Source of the DNA: CAYRNC01 sp964425645
Lineage (GTDB): Bacteria; Bacillota; Clostridia; Peptostreptococcales; Anaerovoracaceae
Direction: 5' to 3'
DNA: 64,000 nt
Assembly (NCBI GenBank): GCA_964425645.1
Contig: CAYRNC010000001.1
Coordinates: 5,459 to 69,458 of the forward strand
Of this stretch, positions 35,130-43,706 are shown one piece after another. Position 1 is the stretch's first letter. The number at the start of each line of letters is the position of its first letter. A program made the position numbers and the translations under genes. The notes beneath the pieces were generated by a model. That model was not told where the DNA came from and made no database searches. It saw only the letters and a program-made list of their open reading frames with translations.

Positions 35130-35137
35130 AGTATATG
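35130..35137 (-). promoter_or_regulatory. Possible sigma-E/sigma-K type -10 of sigK
   Basis: On the minus strand CATATACT matches the mother-cell -10 pattern CATANNNT, about 55 bases before the sigK start. No convincing -35 was found. Confidence 0.35.
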
Positions 35138-35214
35138 CAAAAAAACAAGTCTGCGTGTCTGTCCGTCTGAAAAGGGGACGGGGCATGCATGGTTCAATAT
35201 TGCGGAATGCTTTC

Positions 35215-35382
35215 CTATTTTACCTTGAACGATTCACAGTCGGTGCATTCCATGCTTGTCGGGTTGCTTTCATGGGCTCCGATTTGGATAGCATCGAGTG
35301 AACAATAGTCCTCGTGACCGCTGTGATATTTGCATTCATGAACGGTGCAATTTATGCTTCGGTTAGCCTGATTGTGATCCAC
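35215..35382 (-). CDS. Small DUF1540 cysteine-rich protein
   Basis: A 55-residue protein with the DUF1540 pattern: INCTVHECKYHSGHEDYCSL, then the IQIG strand and MECTDCESF. Six cysteines are spaced as expected for a small metal-binding domain. GTG 35382 is the start, with AAGGAGGT about 8 bases upstream (a near-perfect site). It lies upstream of sigK on the same strand, 140 bases away. Members are frequent in spore-forming Clostridia; function unknown. Confidence 0.85.
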   Translation of the reverse strand: MDHNQANRSINCTVHECKYHSGHEDYCSLDAIQIGAHESNPTSMECTDCESFKVK

Positions 35383-35574
35383 TTAATAACACCTCCTTTT
35401 GATAAACCTCTTTTTAGTATGTCTAAAAATCTAAAAAATTCACAGCGCATGTAACATTAATTTCTTGATATATTTTTGTCCTTCCGTATGGTAAAATATA
35501 AAAATAGATATCATTTGGGGTATAGGATCGAAATAGGGGAAACTGTCAGGAGGTGTGCTTAGGGGGAAACATCA

Positions 35575-36273
35575 GTGAATAAGAAGAACAAGGATATTAC
35601 TATTAAAGAGCTGCCTTTATGTGAACGGCCAAGAGAAAAGCTTTTGCGTTACGGAAGGGAATTTCTTTCGAATGCGGAATTGTTAGCCATACTGATAGGA
35701 AGCGGAACAAGAGATCTGTCGGCTTTGAGTCTGGCAAACCGTTTGCTGGCATTGGAAGAGGAGGGTATAGTGTATTTAGCTGAATGCTCTCCGGAGGAGC
35801 TTTCAAAAGTCAACGGCATAGGTATCGCAAAATCATGTCAAATTGCGGCAGCCATAGAAATAGGAAAAAGAATTGCCGGAAGCCCAAAGGACATCAGGGT
35901 CAGTGTGTGCTCACCTAAGGCGGTGGCGGACCTTTTTATGGAGGAAATGAGATACTTAAAAAAAGAATATTTTAAGGTTCTGTTTCTTAATACTAAAAAC
36001 GAAATCGGGTCGTATGAGAATGTGTCCATAGGTAATTTGTCCAGCTCAATTGTACACCCCAGGGAAGTTTTCAGAAGCGCTGTTAAAAAAAGTGCAGCAG
36101 CCATCATTGTGATTCATAATCATCCGAGCGGAAACCCTTTGCCGAGTCAAAACGACTTGGACATTACAAAACGGCTTGCGGAAGCAGGTGAATTGATGGG
36201 TATTCCTTTGCTTGATCATCTGATTATAGGGGATGGTGTTTACATAAGTCTAAAAGAAAAAATGCTCATGTGA
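35575..36273 (+). CDS. radC: RadC family protein (JAMM/MPN+ domain)
   Basis: A 232-residue RadC protein: N-terminal helix-hairpin-helix region (SPEELSKVNGIGIAKSCQIAA) and a C-terminal JAMM metalloprotease-like domain with IHNHPSGNPLPSQND (HxHxnD metal motif). Despite the name, a direct role in DNA repair is doubtful. GTG 35575 has AGGGGG 8 bases upstream. It precedes mreB, a common order (radC-mreBCD) in Firmicutes. Upstream, 35383-35574 is AT-rich and holds the divergent control region with the DUF1540 gene. Confidence 0.94.
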   Translation: MNKKNKDITIKELPLCERPREKLLRYGREFLSNAELLAILIGSGTRDLSALSLANRLLALEEEGIVYLAECSPEELSKVNGIGIAKSCQIAAAIEIGKRIAGSPKDIRVSVCSPKAVADLFMEEMRYLKKEYFKVLFLNTKNEIGSYENVSIGNLSSSIVHPREVFRSAVKKSAAAIIVIHNHPSGNPLPSQNDLDITKRLAEAGELMGIPLLDHLIIGDGVYISLKEKMLM

Positions 36274-36318
36274 TCGAACTGTGATTGTTGAATAAGGGAA
36301 CTAACGAAAGGAGAATCC

Positions 36319-37359
36319 ATGTGCCTTCAATTATTCGCAAAAGATATCGGTATTGATTTAGGAACTGCAAATACATTGATTTATACTAAAAACAGAGGAA
36401 TTATTCTGAATGAGCCTTCTGTCATAGCAGTGGAGGATTCCACGAAAAAAGTAATTGCTGCAGGAGAAGCTGCAAAAGAAATGATAGGACGGACTCCTGA
36501 GCACATCCGCGTAATCCGTCCTTTGCAGGATGGAGTCATATCGGATTTTGTAATGACTCAAACGATGCTCAAAGAATTTATGCGCAGGGTTATTCCCGAC
36601 AGAGCTTTTTTAACTAAAATTCGGGTTGTGGTCGGTGTTCCCTCGGGAGTGACCGGCGTAGAACAAAGGGCAGTTGAAGAAGTTGTACGTCAAATGGGGG
36701 CAAGCGATGTATTCATTTTAAACGAACCCATGGCTGCGGCTATAGGAGTGGGAATTCCGGTGGATGAACCCGTTGGGCATATGATAGCGGATATAGGAGG
36801 AGGAACTTCTGATATCGCTATCATCGCCTTAGGGGGTATAGTTACGAGTATATCCTTAAGGGATGCCGGGGATGAAATGGACGATGCCATTATCGCCTAT
36901 ATGAGAAAAACCTTCAATCTTCTGATCGGTGAAAAGACTGCTGAGGAGATTAAAATGCGAATCGGTTGTGCATTTCCTGACGGAATCAGTATGGATAAAA
37001 GGGAAACGATGGAGGCGAAGGGGCGGGATGTTCTGACCGGACTTCCTAAGGCCGTTACGGTGGATTCTACGGATACGCTGAAAGCCCTGGAAGAAACGGT
37101 GGAGATTATCATTGAAGGTATAAAGAACACATTAGAAAACGCCCCACCCGAATTGGCCGCCGATATCTCGGCAGGCGGAATGACTTTGGCCGGAGGAGGA
37201 TCCCTGCTCAAGGGGCTGGATAAATTGATTGAGCATAGGACAGGTCTGAGGGTTATGATGTCTGAAAATGCCCTTGAGGCGGTGGCTGAAGGAACAGGAA
37301 AAAGCCTTGACAACATACAAAAAATCAAAAGATATTCTATGAAGAGTAAAAGATATTAG
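36319..37359 (+). CDS. mreB: Rod shape-determining protein MreB
   Basis: Actin-like filament protein that guides lateral wall synthesis. 346 residues with phosphate-1 loop DIGIDLGTANTL (9-20), IADIGGGTSDIAII (phosphate-2), and the adenosine motif GGMTLAGGGSLLKGLD. A short N-terminal segment (MCLQLFAKD) could act as an amphipathic membrane anchor. AAAGGAG precedes the ATG. First gene of the mre cluster; 198 bases separate it from mreC, with a weak ATGATG/CATCAT hairpin after the stop. Confidence 0.96.
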   Translation: MCLQLFAKDIGIDLGTANTLIYTKNRGIILNEPSVIAVEDSTKKVIAAGEAAKEMIGRTPEHIRVIRPLQDGVISDFVMTQTMLKEFMRRVIPDRAFLTKIRVVVGVPSGVTGVEQRAVEEVVRQMGASDVFILNEPMAAAIGVGIPVDEPVGHMIADIGGGTSDIAIIALGGIVTSISLRDAGDEMDDAIIAYMRKTFNLLIGEKTAEEIKMRIGCAFPDGISMDKRETMEAKGRDVLTGLPKAVTVDSTDTLKALEETVEIIIEGIKNTLENAPPELAADISAGGMTLAGGGSLLKGLDKLIEHRTGLRVMMSENALEAVAEGTGKSLDNIQKIKRYSMKSKRY

Positions 37360-37557
37360 TGAATGATGTTACCGTATAGCATCATGGATGCCGCAGCGTT
37401 TCATATCGGAGCGTAAAAAATTTCAAAAGACGGATGGCGTTAAATAACAGTTGTCGGGAAGGGCGCATTGTACAGGGAAAGGGGAACGCAAGGAATATGC
37501 CCTGATTTTAATATTTCTTCCACCTGTGTATAGCTAAAATGTGGGAGTATCCTTGCT

Positions 37558-38394
37558 GTGGATTTGATGAAGTGGTATAGAGAACATTTGAAAGCGACCA
37601 TCATTTTTGCAGTCTTTCTCCTCCTTATATCGGTTATTACAGCATCTTATATAAATCGGGGAAACAATTCCTGGCTGGGAAGGCAGGCAGAAAGGCTTAT
37701 TGTCTTTGTTCAGGAACCTCTGACTTATGCGGGTGATGGAGTAGCATCAACATTGAAGGGCATATTTCAGCACAGGAGAATAATGGCGGAAAATGAGATG
37801 CTGAAAGAGGAGAATTCTAAACTGAGACAAGAAGTAATAAATCAGACTCTGTCGCAGGAGGAATTGGCTGAACTTAAAAGACTGTCGCAGCTAATGCACT
37901 ATGAAAGCCCATCTTACGGTTTTAATTATGTGGCAGCCACGGTGATTGCCATGGACAGCTCCCGCTGGGATAGAGTGTTTACAATAAATGAAGGTTATAA
38001 AAAAGGGATTAATAAGGATGATATAGTGATAAATTCCGATGGACTAGTTGGCCGCATATTCGAGCTTGGGCCCGATTGGGCAAAGGTCATTTCCATAATT
38101 GATGAGAACAACAAGGTAAGCTTTCAGGTCTTTAGAGATTCCGGCCTGCTTGGGATCGTAAAAGGCGATGGAAAGGGAAGCCTGTCCGGATATATGCTTG
38201 ATGCGGAAGTGTCAGTGATCGAAGGCGATGTTTTGATCACCTCCGGAATGGAATTATATCCTCAGGGCATACCCATTGGCAAAATTAATCGGGTAAAAAG
38301 CGATGAAGATGCGTTGCTTGAAACCATTGACGTTGAACCGGCTGTAAATTTTTCGGCAATAAAAAAAGTTGCCGTGATAGTAAAATCAAATTGA
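37558..38394 (+). CDS. mreC: Rod shape-determining protein MreC
   Basis: Periplasmic-side scaffold of the elongasome. 278 residues: one N-terminal membrane helix (about 12-32), a coiled coil (about 65-105, ENEMLKEENSKLRQEV region), and the two beta-barrel domains (SRWDRVFTINEGYKKGI, VGRIFELGPDWAKV, GDVLITSGMELYPQGIPIG). GTG 37558 or ATG 37567 is the start. It is followed by mreD after 13 bases. Confidence 0.94.
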   Translation: MDLMKWYREHLKATIIFAVFLLLISVITASYINRGNNSWLGRQAERLIVFVQEPLTYAGDGVASTLKGIFQHRRIMAENEMLKEENSKLRQEVINQTLSQEELAELKRLSQLMHYESPSYGFNYVAATVIAMDSSRWDRVFTINEGYKKGINKDDIVINSDGLVGRIFELGPDWAKVISIIDENNKVSFQVFRDSGLLGIVKGDGKGSLSGYMLDAEVSVIEGDVLITSGMELYPQGIPIGKINRVKSDEDALLETIDVEPAVNFSAIKKVAVIVKSN

Positions 38395-38407
38395 AGTAGG
38401 AATAATT

Positions 38408-38926
38408 ATGAAAAATATAACTGTATTTTTACTGTTTTTTATTGCCTTTCTATTACAATCTACTGTTTTCCTTCATTTCAGGATTATCGGGCACGCCCCT
38501 AATCTGCTGCTTTGTCTGGTCATTTCAATATCATTTTTGTTTAAGGAGAATCCGGTGATTCTGTTTGGGGTTTTATTCGGCCTGCTTCAAGACATCTGTT
38601 TTTCGCACCTTATAGGACCCACAGCCTTGGCTTTTTTGATTCTGGCTGTTTTCACCGGTTATGCCAAAGGCATCCTTCACAGGGACAGCATAATTTCTGT
38701 ATTAATCATAGCCTTGGCGGGGACGGTTTTATATCAGCTACTGTGCTTTGGTATCATGACGGTTTTCGGAGGCAATTATGCTTTTACCCATGTTATAATG
38801 TCCTTGCCCGTACTGTCCGGTTATAATTTTGGGATAATGCTGATATTCTATTTAACAATTGGTAAGAGCTCTATCAGGTATCCCCAGGACAGGTATTACA
38901 GAGGCAGCTATTTTAACATAGAGTGA
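38408..38926 (+). CDS. mreD: Rod shape-determining protein MreD
   Basis: A 172-residue integral membrane protein with about five segments. The family features include FLLQSTVFLHFRIIGHAPNLLL and LFGLLQDICFSHLIGPTALAF. It acts with MreB, MreC, RodA and PBP2 in cell elongation. Ten bases separate it from PBP2. Confidence 0.92.
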   Translation: MKNITVFLLFFIAFLLQSTVFLHFRIIGHAPNLLLCLVISISFLFKENPVILFGVLFGLLQDICFSHLIGPTALAFLILAVFTGYAKGILHRDSIISVLIIALAGTVLYQLLCFGIMTVFGGNYAFTHVIMSLPVLSGYNFGIMLIFYLTIGKSSIRYPQDRYYRGSYFNIE

Positions 38927-38935
38927 GGCGGATTA

Positions 38936-41710
38936 ATGAGGTGGATTAAAAATAGAGACAATCAGATAATGCTTACGATAATGATTCTAATGGCTGTGCT
39001 TGGGCTACGCCTTTTCGGGCTCACCGTTGTCGAGGGAAGTCGCTGGGATGAGGCTGCTAAATCCATCAGCGTTAAAAGCATTTATACTTCTGCACCGAGG
39101 GGAAATATATTAGATCGCTATGGGCGTCTGTTAGCCGGCAATCGCCCCAGTTTTACCGTACAATTTGTTGAGGGCGATCTGGATGATAAAGAAATTAATC
39201 GTCAGGCTTTGGAGATCATGGCTATTTTAGAGAAAAACGGCGATCGAATAAACGATAAATTGCCTATTATTAAGGAAGAAAGAGGAGGCTACTATTACAC
39301 CTATCAAAAAAATATTGAGGAATGGCTGATATCGAACGATATGCCTATCAGCTTTACCGCAGAAGAAGCCTTCTGGGAACTGTGCGGCAGAAATGATATG
39401 GATTCAGTGTTAAGCAAATACGATGCACAGGAAAAGCTGCAAAGCGTATATAACATTTACCCGCCCATATCCGTTAAGAAAATGAAATACCTTGAGGATT
39501 TCAACAAAGAAAGTTTTCTCGGCAGATACAAATTAGATTTAAATCTGACGGCGGAAGAAGCCTTTAACAAGTTAAGAGAATTCTTTAAAATAGACCCTGA
39601 TGTTTCTGATAAGGAAGCCCGAAAAATAATGGTGGTCCGAAATGAATTGGCATCCCAGGGGTATATGGGCTATATACCTGCAACAATCGCTGCCGACATC
39701 TGCGAAAAAACCATAGTAACCCTTGAGGAAAGAAGGGATTCGCTTGAAGCCGCAATTGTGGCGGCAGAATCAGTAAGGTACTATCCGAATGGTTCCACGG
39801 CTGCCCATATACTCGGCTATCTCGGGCAGATAAGCGAAAGTGAAAAAGAAATCTATAAGGCAAAAGAGTACAATATCAGCGATATGGTTGGTAAAGAAGG
39901 GATTGAAAAGGCCTTCGAAGATATTTTAAGGGGCAGGGACGGTGTTAAAGATGTCGAGGTAAACGTTTTAGGTAATTTGGTTCGGGTTATAAACGATAAG
40001 AAATCAATAAAAGGAACTGATGTTTACCTCACTATAGATTTAGAGCTTCAAAAGACCGCGGAAGAGGCCTTGGAACATGCATTAGAAAAGATTCGTACAG
40101 CAGGTACGTTCGAAAGCATATACGGAAATTACAAATACGGCAGGCGATATCAAAATGCCAATGTAGGTGCGGCCGTTGCAATCGATGTTAAGACAGGAGA
40201 AGTTTTGGCAATGGCCTCCTATCCTGCTTTTGATCCCAACCTCTTTGCCACAGGAATCAGCAAAGAGGATTGGGCTGCCCTTCAATCTAAAAACCCCAGG
40301 GATCCTTTATCACCTTTACCCTTATTCAATGTTTGTGCGAGGACTGCTGTGCAGCCCGGATCAACATTCAAAATGGTCACTGCAACAGCTGCATTGGAAA
40401 GCGGGCTGGATCCTATGCGAAAGCTCAGGGACGGAGGCGCAGTCAAGGTGGGAAACAGCACCTACGGCTGCATACTATGGAATACAAGCAGGGGTACTCA
40501 CGGGTATCTGAATCTTCACGAGGCCATAGAGGTATCCTGCAATTATTATTTCTTTGATATAGCTACCGGAAGAGACTTTTCCAAAGGAATATCCTTAGGG
40601 CTTAAAGAGGAGATGAATATTGAAAAGATTACGCGATATGCGAATCAGTACGGTCTTGGTGTATCTACAGGAATCGAAATTCCCGAAACCGTGGTTCCTG
40701 TTCCAACCGAGGCGCGGAAAATGTCAACAGTGAAAAATATGCTAAAAAATGTACTTATCGGAAGGGCTGAGCTCTATTTTACAAAAGAGACTGTAGCAGA
40801 TAAGAAATTGTTGATGTCCCAGATTGATACCATCGCAGACTGGACCGAAGAAAACCCCGGACGCAAGACAATACTTGAACGTCTGGACAAGCTCGGTATA
40901 AAGAAGAACATGGTTGAAACTGTAGGGGATTTATGCAAGTTTACCTATTTTAATAAGGCGACTTGGACGCTCGGAGATGAATTGAACATTGCCATAGGGC
41001 AGGGTGAAAATGCCTATACACCGCTACAGATGGCCAATTATGTGGCGACAATCGGTAATGGAGGAACCCGCAATTCAGTTAAACTGCTTCGTGCAATCGG
41101 AGGAAGGGGTTTGACCGAAAAGGATGAAGGCGAGTCGATCGATATTAAAGACCCTTCCATGTTAAAAAATATTGTTGAAGGTATGAGAAGAGTGGCGCAT
41201 GGCACGAGAGGAAGTGCAAGGGGCGTGTTTGGGAATTTCCCTGTGCATGTTGCCGCTAAAACAGGGACAGCGGAAAGAGAGGGAAAGATAAATCCTATTG
41301 ACGAAGTGCAATATCTGAAAGAGAATCTCAGAAGAATCAATTCATCTTTATCCTGGGGTTCGGTCGAAGAGGAAATGAAGCGGCTTTTGCAGGATTATCC
41401 GGATGTATTCACCTCACAGAATTCCGCTGCAAGGCAGGCGGTGATCAACCTTTCCAGAGGGAAGGTTACACCGACAAGCCTGAATGCCTATAAGGCGGAT
41501 TATGATAATTTTTCATGGTTTGTAGCTATGGCTCCAGCGGAGGATCCTAAGATTGCTGTAGCGGTTTTATTGTTTCAGGGCGGTTCCGGCGGTTATGCCG
41601 GCCCGGTTGCAAGGGAAATTATAGGCAAATATCTTGGGTTCGATAAGACATATGATGACTATAATCTTGAAACTTTATTGACGACCGATCATACAAAGGT
41701 ATTGGAATAG
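38936..41710 (+). CDS. mrdA: Penicillin-binding protein 2 (elongasome transpeptidase)
   Basis: Class B PBP, 924 residues, longer than the 600-700 of Proteobacterial PBP2 because of insertions. Order: N-terminal membrane helix (about 10-32), PRGNILDRYGRLLAGNRP (pedestal), an inserted acidic helical part (about 75-290), and the transpeptidase with QPGSTFK (S476, K479), VSCNYY (SxN) and AAKTGTAE (KTG). Further insertions flank the KTG box (LRRINSSLSWGSVEEEMKRLL). It partners RodA, encoded 739 bases beyond on the other strand. A long size is usual in Clostridia. Confidence 0.93.
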   Translation: MRWIKNRDNQIMLTIMILMAVLGLRLFGLTVVEGSRWDEAAKSISVKSIYTSAPRGNILDRYGRLLAGNRPSFTVQFVEGDLDDKEINRQALEIMAILEKNGDRINDKLPIIKEERGGYYYTYQKNIEEWLISNDMPISFTAEEAFWELCGRNDMDSVLSKYDAQEKLQSVYNIYPPISVKKMKYLEDFNKESFLGRYKLDLNLTAEEAFNKLREFFKIDPDVSDKEARKIMVVRNELASQGYMGYIPATIAADICEKTIVTLEERRDSLEAAIVAAESVRYYPNGSTAAHILGYLGQISESEKEIYKAKEYNISDMVGKEGIEKAFEDILRGRDGVKDVEVNVLGNLVRVINDKKSIKGTDVYLTIDLELQKTAEEALEHALEKIRTAGTFESIYGNYKYGRRYQNANVGAAVAIDVKTGEVLAMASYPAFDPNLFATGISKEDWAALQSKNPRDPLSPLPLFNVCARTAVQPGSTFKMVTATAALESGLDPMRKLRDGGAVKVGNSTYGCILWNTSRGTHGYLNLHEAIEVSCNYYFFDIATGRDFSKGISLGLKEEMNIEKITRYANQYGLGVSTGIEIPETVVPVPTEARKMSTVKNMLKNVLIGRAELYFTKETVADKKLLMSQIDTIADWTEENPGRKTILERLDKLGIKKNMVETVGDLCKFTYFNKATWTLGDELNIAIGQGENAYTPLQMANYVATIGNGGTRNSVKLLRAIGGRGLTEKDEGESIDIKDPSMLKNIVEGMRRVAHGTRGSARGVFGNFPVHVAAKTGTAEREGKINPIDEVQYLKENLRRINSSLSWGSVEEEMKRLLQDYPDVFTSQNSAARQAVINLSRGKVTPTSLNAYKADYDNFSWFVAMAPAEDPKIAVAVLLFQGGSGGYAGPVAREIIGKYLGFDKTYDDYNLETLLTTDHTKVLE

Positions 41711-41718
41711 GAGATGAA

Positions 41719-42459
41719 ATGGGAAAAGCAATTCTTATCGCTTCAGGAAAAGGCGGTGTTGGAAAGACATTTTTTACAGCGAATTTAGGTGTGGCATTGG
41801 CCCAAAAAGGTGCATCTGTTGTTCTTTTGGACATGAGCATCGGAATGCGAAGCCTGGATATTTGTCTTGGCCTTGAGGATCGGATAGTATATGATTTCAG
41901 CGATGTTTTGTCCGGGGTTTGCAGCATGAAACAGGCCCTGATAAGGGACAGGCGCTTTCCAAAGCTATATCTTGCAGCAGCCCCCCAATACAGGAAAAGA
42001 ACCGGGATTACGCCGGAAAACATGCAATCTTTTTGCAGGGATCTGGCAGAAGTCTATGATATAATATTAATCGATTCCTCAGGGGGACTCGATGAATGCC
42101 TGCTTTGCGCTGCAGCCGCCGCAACGGGGGCTATTATCGTTACCGCACCTGAATATGCATCGATTCGGGATGCAGAGGTTCTAGACCAAATATTTCAAGA
42201 ATCGGGAATAAAACAGCGTTGCATAGCGATAAACAAGGTAATGAAGGGGCTTTATCGCACCGGTATGGTTCCCGATCCGGAGGATATAGCCTTAAGCCTG
42301 CGGCTTCCCGTGTGCGGGATTATAGCCTATGATGAAAATATACGCATTTCAGCTAATATCGGGGTGCCTGTAGGGATAAAAAAGGACGGAAATTATATAG
42401 CGAGGAACTTTAGCCGTATCGCTGACCGCATATTCCGTCAATGCGAAATCAAAAGTTGA
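41719..42459 (+). CDS. MinD-like ATPase with altered catalytic residues
   Basis: A 246-residue deviant-Walker ATPase at the usual place of minD after mreBCD-PBP2. It is aligned with Escherichia MinD without gaps at the start: K11 and K16 of KGGVGKT are kept, but Thr18 is Phe (GKTFF), and Asp40 of the DxD switch is Ser (LLDMSIGMRSLD). Walker B reads IILIDSSGG instead of DSPAG. The C-terminal amphipathic membrane helix is short or missing (ends RIFRQCEIKS). No minC, minE or divIVA is adjacent. It may bind ATP without hydrolysing it; other explanations are a separate paralogue or another ParA-like role. Confidence 0.8.
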   Translation: MGKAILIASGKGGVGKTFFTANLGVALAQKGASVVLLDMSIGMRSLDICLGLEDRIVYDFSDVLSGVCSMKQALIRDRRFPKLYLAAAPQYRKRTGITPENMQSFCRDLAEVYDIILIDSSGGLDECLLCAAAAATGAIIVTAPEYASIRDAEVLDQIFQESGIKQRCIAINKVMKGLYRTGMVPDPEDIALSLRLPVCGIIAYDENIRISANIGVPVGIKKDGNYIARNFSRIADRIFRQCEIKS

Positions 42460-43567
42460 TCAGCTTGCTTCGTATACATACATTTAAAATCAGACCCAGG
42501 GCGATCATATTTGTTACTACAGAACTGCCCCCCGCGCTGATAAAAGGCAGGGTTATCCCCGTTACCGGCATGACACCCATCGTCATCCCAATGTTCTCAA
42601 ATATCTGAAAGAAAAACATACCCAGCATACCGATCACGATTAGGGATCCGAACAGATCCTTTGCGTTTCGTGCGATGCGGATCATGCGATAAAGAAACAG
42701 TGTATAAAGACCTATAATAATTGCTCCGCCAATGAATCCGGTTTCCTCGGCAATTACAGAAAAAATGAAATCGGATTCCTGTACGGGCAGAAATTTCAAT
42801 TCTTTTTGTGTACCTTCGAACAGTCCTTTACCCAACACCCTCCCTGATCCTATAGCGACTTTGGATTGCCATACCTGGTAGTTGCCAGGCAGGGTTAATA
42901 CCTCGGGATGGAGAAAGGCGTCAATCCGGTCTTTCTGATACCCGGCCATAAACCTGTAAAGAATGGGGGTTGAAAGTATGGCCGCGGCGGCTACTTTAGC
43001 ATACAATTTTCCGTTTACCCCCGCAGCGTAAATCATTACAGCTGCAATTGCGATTATGACCAAAGCATTGCCGAGGTCGTTTTGTACTATTGCTATAACC
43101 GCTATAAAAGGTAGCATATAAACGCCTGCCAATACTAAACCTTTGAATGTTGCAAGCTTTTCTTTGTTGCGGCAAAGATAGGCGGAAAAGACCAGTATGA
43201 AGGATATCTTTACAATCTCCGCCGGTTGCAGATCTATAGGTCCAAGGTTAAGCCAGGCTCTGGCTCCGTACATTTCTTTACCGATTTTAGGTAAGAAAAC
43301 AGTAAAAAGGAATATAATAGAAGCTATATAGATTGTTTTTTCCATTCCGAAAAGCAGGTTGTAATCGAATAACAGAATTATCCCAACTAAGAAAAGGCCC
43401 AGGCCGAATGCGATGATTTGAACCTTCATGTTTCGTGTAAAAATGAAGGTTTCCTCGTATGCTGTGCTTCCGATTACCAAGATGCTGATTACGGCAAATA
43501 TTAGCGGGATCAACAGCAGCAGAACATCGATGTTTTTTAGCAGCTCATTTAAATACCTCAACAGCAT
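42449..43567 (-). CDS. rodA: Rod shape-determining protein RodA (SEDS glycosyltransferase)
   Basis: SEDS-family peptidoglycan polymerase, 372 residues, about ten membrane segments. Conserved parts: YGARAWLNLGPIDLQPAEIVKI, VQNDLGNALV, and LPVQESDFIFSVIAEETGFIGG with the catalytic Asp of the family, then TGITLPFISAGGSS. It works with PBP2. The ATG at 43567 lies only 1-2 bases after GGGAG, so TTG 43561 is an alternative start. Its 3' end overlaps the MinD-like gene by 11 bases, tail to tail. Confidence 0.93.
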   Translation of the reverse strand: MLLRYLNELLKNIDVLLLLIPLIFAVISILVIGSTAYEETFIFTRNMKVQIIAFGLGLFLVGIILLFDYNLLFGMEKTIYIASIIFLFTVFLPKIGKEMYGARAWLNLGPIDLQPAEIVKISFILVFSAYLCRNKEKLATFKGLVLAGVYMLPFIAVIAIVQNDLGNALVIIAIAAVMIYAAGVNGKLYAKVAAAAILSTPILYRFMAGYQKDRIDAFLHPEVLTLPGNYQVWQSKVAIGSGRVLGKGLFEGTQKELKFLPVQESDFIFSVIAEETGFIGGAIIIGLYTLFLYRMIRIARNAKDLFGSLIVIGMLGMFFFQIFENIGMTMGVMPVTGITLPFISAGGSSVVTNMIALGLILNVCIRSKLINF

Positions 43568-43706
43568 GCTCCCTTATTTTCTTGACAGTATATCGTTTTT
43601 TACATTATAATATAGGTTGTGTAATTATAGCAATATACAATTATGATTATACAAAATATACAAACAGAGAAGAAGGAGGTGCATTGAAATAGACATAGTA
43701 TTAAAA

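Noticed and set aside
34647..35228. 193-codon open frame on the plus strand
   Set aside because: It is the antisense shadow of sigK, with no family features.
37360..37557. Small gene between mreB and mreC
   Set aside because: Only a 10-codon ORF and a weak hairpin are present.
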